The notes below the pieces were generated by a model. That model was not told where the DNA came from. It made no database searches and worked only from the letters and a program-made list of their open reading frames with translations. This document shows positions 13,415-25,700 of a stretch of DNA of 64,000 nucleotides, piece after piece (position 1 is the first letter of the stretch; the number at the start of each line of letters is the position of its first letter). This DNA is from Apostichopus japonicus. Lineage: Eukaryota; Echinodermata; Holothuroidea; Aspidochirotida; Stichopodidae. The position numbers and the translations under genes were made by a program. Location of the stretch: NCBI RefSeq assembly GCF_037975245.1, contig NC_092581.1, positions 5,111,501 through 5,175,500 of the forward strand, in the 5' to 3' direction.

Positions 13415-16218
13415 GCAATATTTGGGTGTTTTACCCACTTCAGCCCAGTTCTTGACTTAACTACAGTCAAAGTGTTGCCATTTCTTTTTCTATTTCGGGT
13501 TTTTGAAGAACACGCGCGGCTCGTTAAAAATCTTCACTTGAATTCGAAAGGTAAAAGTTAAGTTAATTAAAACGGTAATGTGCAAATAGTGAGTAAGCGC
13601 GTTCAAGTATTCATTCCCCCACAAGCAAATAACATAACTTAGAATGGATTTTGCAGAACTTGTTATACGAAGGGTAATGCCTGTTTCTTTTTTAGGGAAA
13701 CTTTTTCTATGACGTAGTAGAGTAAACCAAATACTTTTCTTTAAACACAATAAAAGTTCGGTATCATGAAACGAATTCCGCTTTTTTTTGAGAGTTGAAG
13801 TTTATGACGTCATAGCATACAAGCCAATGAAGTCACGGTAAAAGTAGTTTAAATGTTTTTTGTTGTTGTTGTTACAATTGTGTTGTTAGCCCTGTGAATG
13901 TAGTATGCATCAGTAGGAGGCGTGTAGGTCTATAAATTGGACGCAAACTGATATAGGACGGCATAATTAAACAATCAAGTGTGAAGAAGGGGGTGGGGGA
14001 AGTTGGTGGGGGCAGTGGGTGGGGGGCAGTACGACGAATTCAAAAATACTGCAGACGAAAGATATGTTATAAGTTGTGTACAAAAGATGAAAAATCCAAA
14101 CGAAAAATGAAATAACCTTCAAATATTAAAACCGTCGCATATTGTGAAATGAGGAATGCAATTGTAATTTCAAGAAATGATTGAAGTTTTCATAACTGGA
14201 ACAATAATTCCCACACGCAAAATTGTAACAGTAGATCTCACTGGACTTGTTAATTACGATTTGACTAGAGAGAGAGAGAGAGACCACGGAGGAGGCCAGA
14301 ATGGGGAGGGGGAAGATGGCATTACAAAATGTTTGGGCGTTCTTATGTCATTAAGCCTACCCAACCTCCCGCCGCCCCCTCCCCTCACTAACATCCGAAA
14401 AATGTGAGAAGGAAAACACCATTATCTAAATCTTATGTGAGTCTAATCCTTTGATAGACAGTAGTCTCATAGGTAAACAATTAACATTACTAGGACCAAC
14501 CGACCGTGTACAAATGTCCCATTCATACCCCGAGCTATTTCCAAAACAACAACACTATGTGCCTAGATAAGGGTTATGTTTTCGTCCTAGGGTTGCATAC
14601 ATCATTATCGGCATTTCTAGTGTACCTATAGCTTGCCTGTAGGGTTTACACAGACGTTCGGCATAAGTACTCATTTAGGGTTCATAAATAATGACTAACA
14701 GAGACAACTACGTGTGCGGGTGTACACTTCTACAAGTGATGTGTTTACACTCTTTAAAGAAAAGACAAGAGTCATAGAGAATAGGGTAGAAGTTAACAAA
14801 CGATACTATTTACATCAGGTAAGGCCAACCATAACCATGATTGGATTTATTTTAAGGACGCCTTTTTTGGGGGCGGAAACTTGTTTTGAACTTCTCGTAA
14901 AAATTCCAAGAGAGAGTTAGTTGACTATGTGACAACTCGTGGTGAAGTCTTAGTCATTCATTGGGGGTGTTTGCTTACCGAAGGGGGAGAGAAATAAAAG
15001 TAAGGGGTGAATAGGTGTAACAGTAGTAGTATCATGGGTATTATTATGATGCAGATGGGGGTAACCCTGCGACCATTCAAAGAAACAATGATAAATCTAT
15101 ACAAACAGCAATTAAAACAAAGGAAAACAAACAAAGCGAAAAAAAACAAACAAATTCATCAAAAAAGGAATTTGTTGGCATTTTGTCTTGGGTGGAGGGA
15201 AACCGCTTTTTGGTGGCATCTGCTTTAATCATCTTGTTTTCAATGTTTTGCGTTGATTTTGATCAATTTTCGAAGCAATTTGATACTCAATATTCATCAC
15301 AACAATGCAGTTAGCATAACAATAGTCAGTTTGATTTAAAAAAATGTTTAGTTCTATCTATAGCATTGGCATCATATGTAAATGAGCTAAAGAACTTTCT
15401 AGCATTAAATATATAAATAAAGAACTCGCTTGTTGACGTTCGTGTTCAAAAATAAAATATTATTTAGAAGGGTTGTGATCAGATGAGTGGGTCTGAAGTC
15501 AACGGAGGGAAACCATTACAAATGGTTGGTCCGGCCAAGTAGACAAACAGATAAAAAATAAACAACTGGTTTGATGGATAGATGAGTTAAGTTTTATTTG
15601 AAATTTCTCCAGTGATTTCTGAAATCAGATAATAATTTCCTAGTTTTACATGTTTACTGCATGATATCATTTTCACCGATATAGCATAACAGCTGGTGAG
15701 TTGTTTACATTTAAGAGCAAAATATGGAAGACAACAATGGGGGTGGGGGTGGGGGGAGAGACAAACAGCAAAACAGTGGGAGTTTGGAGGCAGGCAATGG
15801 ACCAAACCACTCCTTCGGCCCGACCAACGAGCTGACACTTACTTTAAAAATATTGACACATAACAGATTGGGCCCTCTCACCCAAGGCAGCCTTGGCCCT
15901 CACCTGAGGGCTTAAAAGCAATCGTAGATTCCCAAAATGAAAAGCCAAGACTGCTTCAATGCCCATACAACTGTGTCTTCACCACATAATTAAAATAGAA
16001 GACATTTGCAAAGACGAAATTTATATGACACTTTGACAGACGTGTTAGGTCTTGCAGATTCATCCATATCTCCGAGAAGCGAGACATGCACAAGGGCCTT
16101 TAAACTTTGACCTGAGAGATCTTAAAACCAATTCTAGTCATAGGAATGATAAAGGCTGTTACACTTGGAAAATGTTCGTCTCTTTATGTACATGATTCAA
16201 ACTCTGTCACTGTTTTAA

Positions 16219-16581
16219 AGGCATTAAAGACTCGCCCCAAACCGCGTGCGGCCATCTGAAAAAGTTAACTTTCTGTTGCTTGCAAGTGACGTTTTGTACG
16301 TGTCGCTACAAAATGCAGACAGTACAGTAACGTGATACCTTAATGGTTATCTTTAGCTGGACCTGAGATGTCCATCGCTGTATCGTTATACACTGTGCTG
16401 TGGGTATTGACCGCAGCTGTATGTACTGACTGTACACTAGTGTCTAATTACTGACGGTAGCAAGCCATGTGTGTATTTTCTGGGATCGATGGTGGTGTCT
16501 AACACTTCTGTTACACCTCATTCGAAACTAGGTGAGATTACCGACATTAGACGTTTCTTTTTGCTCGAGTCTTCACACCCT
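16219..16581. mobile_element. TTAA-flanked non-autonomous DNA transposon, copy 1
   Basis: A 363-bp element flanked by TTAA on both sides (16215-16218 and 16582-16585). It starts AGGCATTAAAGACTCG and ends CTCGAGTCTTCACACCCT, an imperfect inverted repeat of about 16-18 bp. Two further copies with the same ends and internal sequence lie at 40107-40459 and 47402-47768. There is no coding capacity. TTAA duplications with AGG-type ends fit the Kolobok superfamily better than piggyBac, whose ends usually begin CCC; the superfamily call is an inference. Confidence 0.85.
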
Positions 16582-17093
16582 TTAAAAAAAGCCAAACCAG
16601 CCACTGACAAAATTCTTTCAAAACTTTCTTTTGTCTTCTATGAATATGAATCGATGACTTTAAAGGGATGATTGTGTTTGACACATGGCATATCCCTTCA
16701 CCAAAAGACATGGAGAATACCATTCTTACCTTGTTTCAATTATTGTTAGGATATAAGATTCACACTTTAAGAGACTAGCTTACATTTCAGAGGAAACTTA
16801 AACAAGAAGAAGAAGAAGAAGAAAATACATTCCAAAATACAACTGGGTTAGGCTTAGCTGGTGGAAACACAGGGAAAGTTGGGTATGTAACAAAGAAGTT
16901 TTCCCTGTTGGAGAGGGGTCGGGTGGGTGGGGTGGGGGGGGGTGGGTGGAGGAATGTAAACCTTCATGTGCCTACAATTGTTTTCCGTCAAATGTTTAAC
17001 AATCAGTGCTATAATACGGGCAACACGATTGGCAGTGTTCTGTTATGGCTGTGTCCTCTAACATCTTTCTGCACTGCTCTCGATTCTCTTGTT

Positions 17094-17099
17094 TTTATT
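17094..17099 (-). promoter_or_regulatory. Polyadenylation signal AATAAA, UFL1
   Basis: TTTATT on the + strand, read as AATAAA on the - strand, 174 bases past the UFL1 stop codon. It would give a 3' UTR of about 0.2 kb. Confidence 0.6.
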
Positions 17100-17272
17100 C
17101 CATCATTTTCCAAATCGATGAAAACTTTTTAATTCAATACCAAAGAAGGATCCATCCTGATTGATTGACAAGGTAGTTTTCTTCCGCCTTAAATCATCTC
17201 CGGTCGCATCGTAATTCCTCATCGCTTTCAAGTTTCACCGTCCCTCCGAAACCTCCGGCCCGATCGAATCCG

Positions 17273-20200
17273 TCATTCGGAGCTGACGGAAGGATTCTTT
17301 TTGGCCAAAGCAACATCCTTAACCCTTGGTAACATTTCCTCCAGTTCAACTTTGACCCCGGATGAATTGTCATGGGCTTCACCGCTGGTGGTATTTTCCT
17401 CTCTGTCTAGACCGATCTGTTTCTGTACCAGCCCCTGGTACTGTAATAGTAGGTTATGTTGCTCCTTGGTCAGCTGAGAGGCGAGGAATGTGATGATGTG
17501 AGGAACCAATCTAGAGATAAAAAAAAAATTGGTAGAGAACATTAAATCAGTAAGTCAGGAAATAAAATATGATTTTGTGTAGACAAATCCACAGAGTGGA
17601 TAAATGATGTTTGTCCTCTGTACCACACACACACAGACACACACTCACACATACAACACCAGAAGGTCATCAACTAATGTCTTACAAGCTTCTTAAAAGC
17701 TCAGACACGATATGGAAAACTGATACATCATAGGTGATTTTCAAAGAATGAGACATTACAAATTTAATTCATTTTCGTTGCCCTTGCGGGGACCGTCAAG
17801 CAGCAAGAGTGAAATTGCTGCGAAAAAGATGAGGGTAAATGAAAACATGAGAATGTCGGAAACACTTTGTCATTAGCCAATCCCATATCCTATGATTATT
17901 TCGTACAGATGTTTTCTCGAGGTTGACTTCAATGTCCTAACAGCACACACAATTTTCTTTGAAATCTGAGGAGAGTTTTCCGATGGTTGGAAGTAACCGT
18001 TCAGGGTTGAAAGAGGTCAAAATTTGAACCAGTTTAATGCCACCATTCTGGCATAGGTGCTTTAAAATTATGCTTTTTAAGAACTCAGTTATCTACAGAG
18101 CAGCCATTTATATTCAAAATGGGTTCTTAGAATCTCTGTTGTAATCTCTTCAATCCTTTTAATTCTTTCATTCTAAAAAAAAAAAAAAATTCTAATCCTC
18201 CATCTTATTTCTTATTTGTTCATGCTTTCATGATTGTACATTTTACGATTTTAGTGTATCATTATTATGTGTCCTATTTATAAATTTTGTAATTTATACT
18301 GGAATAAAGAATGAAAATTGAAATTGAGGTGTGCTTACCTTCCTGGGGCATGTAGCATACACTGCGTGCAGTTCTGAAATACAACGCTAGCAGTGAGATG
18401 GAGGGCTAGCGCTGGATCAGTCTCATCCTTCAGCTGGGCGATCAAGGCTTGCTTGTGATTGAATATCAGAGGCCTAGGCAAGAAACGAGAGAGAGAGTCA
18501 TAGAATGTACAGACCGCTGAAGTATTATCTTTTATCTTCTTACAAAAGATGTTTAATACATAATTCTGCTTTCTATCTCGTGTTGTTGTCATCTCAATAT
18601 AATATGGTAGAAGTTAGCAGTCACTAACAGCACACCCAAACAAACATATTGTTCTCAAGAATAGAGGGCAGCAATCCTAAATAACAACTACTTGTAATAA
18701 TCAAAGGTAATATATGTCATAAGACAACAACCGCAAGACATGGCGTATCCATTCGAAACACGGGAGTGGTGAAAGGGAAACGCTAACGGGACTTTTCCTT
18801 GCTGACGGGGAGAGGGTATAAGATACCCTACCGTCCATTGTGTTTTCTGCTTGAACATCATATTTTTACCAACACTATTCTCACAAAACAATCAAAAGTC
18901 CTCTCCCCCTCCCCACCTCCTTTCCTTCTTCATGGACATAGCAAAAAATTGATGAAGATATTTACATCCATGTAAACCAAAAACAGTTTTGATATTAATA
19001 TGTGGTACACAAACACGTAGTGGCAGTGCCACAGTACTAATTTCCAGCCATTTCAGGTAAACATTCACATATGTCATCATGTTCCTTTTAATGACATCAT
19101 TCTCAGCTGTGTTAGATTTTAAATCTTCTAGCAAAAATCCCTCAAGACAAAGAGAAAATGTTCAGCAATTTTTTATGAAAATATATACTTTAGGGAGAAA
19201 AGCAAAAAAGTTGTTAAATCCTTAATCTTGCTTAATCCTATCCAGCAGCAATAATTTAAATCAACAAACCTTTCTTTCTTTTTGTCTAATTTCCGGAGCA
19301 TGACGTCACAAATATCATCCTTGCAACAGTCTTCCAGGTTTGTATAAAAGTCGCCCAAATCCTGTTAATGTGAAAACAGAGAACGAGTTAAGGGAATTCA
19401 CCCAGGAATGAAGATGCGATGTCACGCTCAAAGGTTATGGTGCTTGATTTTAATCTTGTGTCTTTGATAGAAGTGTTTGTTACCATCGTTGGTGGCAATT
19501 TGCATACTTGATATATAACTTGATATCATCCTGTGTGTGAAATTGAAGTCTTAGATACTTGATATCAAGTTTGAGAGATTTTTATCTTGACTTCTTGATT
19601 CAAAGATGTGAAGTTATCATCATTAATTGCACTTCAAGTCTTGGATACTTGATATCATCTAGAGTATATAAATCAAGTCTTAGATACCTAATTCATGGGA
19701 CAGCTGTATTAAGTTTACTTCCAAGTGAAAACATCAATGATACTTAAAGTTAAAGTGGCTCTAAACCATTTGAGAATAGCATTCCATATATCAACTTTAA
19801 TGTAGATATGATAATTACTTAATTACCAAATTACTTAATTACCATGGAGACGGCTTCATTTTTGTCACAATCTAAAATTTTCACAAGCCATTAATATGTT
19901 GTACTTGTAAGAATTTGCAAAAGATATCTACGTATCTTCATTATGACCGATGTGTGTGTACAAGGCAAGGTTTCTTCTTGTCTCTGGAAAATTGACCTCG
20001 ATATAAAACAAAATCCTGCCAACTTCCTGTAGCTAATCCATTCTCCAGCACAAAACAAGAAAGACATTTCTAAAGTACCTTGCCATTGATGGCGCTATTC
20101 AGTTTTGTATACACCCCTCTGTGATCCTCTGGCAGCTTGGAGAGTATTTTGGCTCTGACCTGTGGACAGAATAATCAATTATAGAGAAATGTAAACAAAA

Positions 20201-22664
20201 CTTGATGTGTGAAGAGAAGAGGGAAGAGGGGAGGGGTTAAGGGGGGTCATTCTAATATCGATGCTTGAAACAAAAGACACCTTCATCACAGTCAAACATT
20301 GACAAAGGAACTAGAATAATTACGTCAGCTCAATGCGATTATAATAAAACCCTTCTTAGTCATCAGGAACGGTCCATTTTGTAAATCCTTATCAACCCCA
20401 TTCTGCAATCACTCTTTAAACCTTCCTGCTGTCATCCCGGTCAATCTACTGTGATCACCTTCACGCAATCCTAATCAACCAACCATCCTATAATCCTGAC
20501 TAACTTCCCTCAGCAATCTTCACCAATAGCCTGATGATATCATCTATCTCCCTCCTGTAATGATCATTAACACTTCTCCTACAACCCTTGACTAACCCCC
20601 CACCCCACCTCCTTTAATCACCACCATTTCACTCCTGCAATCATCACCAACTGTCACCTGCAACCATGACCAACACCCCCCCCAACCCCACCTTCTCCTC
20701 AATTCATCATCACGCCACTCCTCAACTCATCATCACCCCACCCCTCAAATCATCTTCAACCCACCCCTCAAATCATCATCACCCCATTCCTCAAATCATC
20801 ACTCACCCCACTCCTACAAACTTCTCTGACCCATTCCTTACCCCCTCAACTCCCACAAACCTCAACCAGTTAAGAAACTCACGTCTGCGGTCATGTCCGA
20901 TGATTCGGAGTGGGCCATCATCTGTTCTGTCGCAATCGAACTGAAGATGCAGTTTGTGATTTCCGTGCAGAGTGTTTTCAGAAGGTACTTGTTCAGTTGG
21001 CTGACCACATCTTCATCTGTTCCATAAAAATTTAAAATGAGAATTACCCCACCAAATTCAATCTTATGATGTACGGAAAATCATCTTTATCCTTTGCCAA
21101 GCCATTCCTTTCTATATTGAGCACAATGTGGCTCACTTAATCCTTTGAAATTTTCACAACTGTATAAGGATAAAAATTTATAAACAGATCTGATCAATAG
21201 CTACTACAAAATCTGAAATGTTGATACGCTTATGGTTGTGTACCGCAACCACAAACCATTTTTCTGGTGAAGTTTGACAATGAGTAATGATGCATATGGC
21301 ATGGCCTCTCCTTGGACCGATTCATCACACTGCCAAGCCTGCATCCACCTGTTAGTCCTACTTGGCAAACCCTCCTTTTTATCCATGTTCTCCCCCTCTA
21401 TCCCCCTTTCCCCTCCTCTTCTCCTCACACATGACCTCATACCTATTAACTGATTTACCCACAAGCCTGCACCCACATGTAAGTTCTACTTGGCAAACCC
21501 TCCCTTTTAACCATGTTCACCCCCTCCACCCTCTTTCCCCTTCCCTCCCTCCCCTTCCCAACCCCCCACACACACATGACCTCCTACCTGTAAATTGATT
21601 AACCCCCTTCTCAAAGAGTTTGACGTTGGTCCAGAGTGAGTTGACCTTCTCCTGGACATTCTCGTGGGTCTTTCTCCTCTCTGCCGCAGAGGAACCGCCT
21701 GCTAACGCCATGTAAGCCTCCTTGGCTGTTTCTTGATATCGTCTGGTCAAAGGTCTGTAAGATTAAGACACGCAAGAAAACAAACTTTTTACGCCACCGG
21801 TACATATAAATGTGTGCTTACCAATTGACAAAAGATATGGTCTCTAACTGCTGTCTGGCTAATGTGTTGGCACCAAAAGGAAGAAAGAAAGAGAGAAAAA
21901 AAGAGGATGGGAAAGGAATATATAGCCCCAGTTGCTTACTCAAGATGTAAATGGCTTCTGATTATTGTGGGTGTATGTGTCTCCCACAGTATACTAGTCT
22001 TATGGCCCAACAATTCAACAATATACTTAACAAAAGTATGAGTAAGTTCATTGATATATATGACTGAAAAAAACACCAGATTTTTACTTTATAGACAAGA
22101 TTCTTGTCATCTCAATAAATCTTGGTGATGCATACGTTTATTCAGTCCTACAACACTTCAACATTATATGATAATTTCACTTTCAATATACAAAAAAACG
22201 AACGATACCGACCGATTTGGAAATATCAACCAAAGTCTTTTAATGAAAGACTCATCATTAACTTGACGAACGAATGGACAAGAATGGACCGCAATATTAA
22301 GCTTAAGGTTCCAATCGAAGGCAAAATATCTTGCAATCACCCCTACAACATCGCAAAACAAAGAAGTTTCTTTTTCATAATAATAATAATAATAACAACA
22401 ATAGCAATAATAGAGGTTCTACCTTAATAAATCCTCCGCTAATTCTGTGTGCAACTCTTCTGGGCAATCCCGTAGTTTGGTCTTTAATATTCCCTCTATT
22501 TTCTCCACCGAATAGAACTCCAACTCCTGGCTTTGACCTCTGCTGCCTTCGAAACATGGAGCAAAAGATATATGGAAAATACAGATTTGGTCCCAAAAAT
22601 TGATTATTTCATTTCCTTAACAGATATGTGTAAGTTTTCATTGATCATACTTTCCCTCAATCAG

Positions 22665-22706
<42 letters not shown>

Positions 22707-25700
22707 TGGCATTTATATAGTGCCATAACTAAAACGATATTCTATGGCACTTTACAAGGAAAAAATAAAACGTACAAATGCACAAAAACAGCAACGAGAC
22801 AGAAGAAAGAGGCTTACTTAAAGGCCTCATTAAAGAGAACTGTCTTCAGAGCTTTTTTGAAACAAAGAAATGTGGATTGATTAGCAACCGAAGACGGCAA
22901 ATCATTCCACAGCCTGGCCCCATTTTACAGAAAATACACGGTTGCCAAACTGTTTTGTGCGGGTATATTATACGGTATATATCTAGACTGTTAACTGTTT
23001 TAGACAGTTAAAAACTGACATGAAGTCAAATATGGTAAATTGACTGGTTGTTGCGATCTGCTCCATTTATAAAGGCAAACTAGATGTTGCTTTCACCAAA
23101 TGAATCTTATCAGCAAGATTTGATAATATTGCTCATATCAAGTGTTTTTAAGAGAAATTCCTATTTCTGACAATTCTTCGCACCTCTGTGTTGTTATGGT
23201 AACCCTCATGTCTGCCACCAATGCACCCCTCCCTCCCATGGGAAACTCAAGAGAATGAATCATTTCCTAAAATCAATGATCTGAAAACTCCGCAATCACC
23301 TGGTCGATTCTTCTTCTAATTTCATTTTTATTATGTTGCTCATATCAAGTTTTTTTAAGAGAAATTCCTATTTCTGACAATTCTTCGCACCTCTGTGTTG
23401 TTATGGTAACCCTCATGTCTGCCACCAATGCACCCTTCCCTCCCTCTTGTGGGAAACTTAAGAGAATGAATCGTTGCCTAATATCAATGATCTGAAAACT
23501 CATTTGTCATCGATTCTTCTTCTAATTTCATTTTTATAGTTTTACTCAAATTAAGTAGTTTAAGAGAGGTTCCTATTTCTGTAAATTCTTTGCACCTCTG
23601 TGTTGTTATGGTGACCCTTATGTCTGCCACCAATGCACCCCTCCCTCCCTCCCGTGGGAATATTAAGAGAATAAATCGTTTCCCTAAAATACTCCGCACT
23701 CACTCGTCGACGATTCTTCTTCTAACGGTTCTACCGGGTCTTTGTTCCGGCCCTTCTTGACTTTCTTAGTCTTGACCTCTCGACTTGTGCTGGCAACGCC
23801 GGATTTCCCACTGCTGCCACCGCCACCTGGTGGAAAGCATTGTATAAATTTAACCTCTTGGCACAGTGCCAACATTGGGTATATCAGCACACCCGGCATA
23901 GGGATTGAATGTCCATAGAAGACTACAATATGAAAGGTGCCCACTTGACTCTGAATACGAGTAACATAACACACAAGTATCAATACGAGTAGGGTTCACC
24001 TTGGTAGGAGTATAAGTCCTGAGTAGGAGAGGGTTATCTTGCACATTTAGTAGAGCTAGACTTTCCACAATTTTTTCAAAATGTCCAAATTGCCACGAGT
24101 ACAAGTATGAAACACCAAGAGAGCACACACAAAGGGAGAGAATGAAAATATAATATACAGTATCCTTAAAAAATTTAAAACAATTCAACAAAATTAAAAA
24201 AAGGGGGAAATTTTGGGCTGGAACGAGATTCAGGACTTAAACCCGACGTACATCTGTTATTTATTTTTATTATAATTTTTTTTTTTTTTAATTTTTACTT
24301 AAAAATTATCACACCTGCAGCTTTTTTCCTTCTCTCATCCTTCTTGTCTTGTTTTCCGTCCGAGCCGCTGAATGCTGCCACCGCTTTCTTATCTTTGTGT
24401 AGGAAAAAGTCGCGATGTGTCACAGCATCCTGCGAGATTGAAGGACATTGAATGAATGTTGAGAGCATTCATGAGAGCAAACACGTAGCATGCGGTCTCG
24501 TCGCCAGGGTAAAACCCAACTATAGACAAAATCAATTGGGATTTCGCGATACTTTTACAAGCGAGACGATATATCAAAGTTGCAGAAATCGCTTTGAGCT
24601 AGCTTGGCCTAGCAATTCACCATACTGAAGCCAATGGTCATCATATTCAAACAACCAATGGCAGTATACAGTGACTACAGATGGTCAGAGGCTGCATGTG
24701 GACCTGTGCATGGTACAGAACTGCCTGGAGCTACTTTTCCGAACATCAGAAAATTTGTACTGGATCAAGCAAAGAGACCATACTTCAACTTGAATTTGAC
24801 TCACAAGAATGAAAATAACCACAACACATTAATATCATATACTTGTCCATAATGCATGCAGTTTTCTACAATTCAAGATTACGTGACAACAGATGGAGCT
24901 CTCGAAACCAGGCCAACAATTTTGACGGATCTTGTGAGCTCTACCTATGCGCGTGCTGTGTCGTTTCGTGCGGTTGAATTTTTAGCACCATTTACGGCTA
25001 GTGACAACAGTTCGAGTAAGCGAGAAGACAAGGAGACTTTCCTTTCACATCAATACAATCATAAAGTCCTTTGTAACTTGCTTATCCACTTTCCCTCCCC
25101 TCTCCCCTCCCCTTCCCCCTCCTACCTAAAATAAGGGGTTAATCAACGGTCTAGCGTGCCATTAATTAGCGTGCATTAATCATGTGAGTAACGCACGCTA
25201 GACCGTTGATTAACCCCGTTCATTCATACACTACCATTTGTGTGGGGGAAAAATCATAAAACAAAACATTTTTGGTTACATATAACCAAAGATTTATTAA
25301 AGTGATGCGCCGTAATTTTACTGTGCGTTACTCACAGGATTAACCACGGTCAGCTGACCTGAATGGACCAATAGGATTTAGGAATCTTTACTAAGTATGA
25401 ATGAACATCAGATTAAAGAAGATGCTGAACATGTGAGATAACGTCAAGCCTTGGTAGATATAAATAACTTAATCACACCAAAGACATCGTAAGTAATAAT
25501 AATAATAACAGTTCTTATAAAGCGCAACTTACAATAAAGTCTCGCCGCGCTGTACAAAAGAAAGTGAAAGATATGTACACAATATACAATAAGAGTAAAC
25601 ATAACAATTATAACAATGAAAACAGGTGTGTGTTCAAAACAGTTTTGAACATCTCCACCGACACGACATTCTTTATTTTGAGTGGGAGTTTATTGCAAAG

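Larger units (their letters stand above)
4402..16214. other. Gene-poor intergenic region downstream of Brachyury
   Basis: About 11.8 kb in which I found no exon chain, RNA gene or recognisable family on either strand. It contains poly-G/C and poly-T tracts, a G-rich pentamer array (4633-4686), a long TA run (13264-13410), and a degenerate duplication near 8385-8500 versus 8550-8660 (shared TGACC, ACAT, GCGTGTA and ACAGCAT blocks in the same order). Open frames here are under 110 codons and look like chance. Being beside a developmental regulator, it may hold enhancers, but nothing in the sequence proves that. Confidence 0.55.

Noticed and set aside
13133-13470. Several open frames of Ile/Tyr repeats
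   Set aside because: Produced by the TA microsatellite on both strands.
24315-24392. Shorter exon 11 of UFL1 using the acceptor at 24393-24394
   Set aside because: It breaks the reading frame with exon 10. The CAG acceptor at 24430 keeps phase and adds 12 residues, giving a total length close to the human protein.
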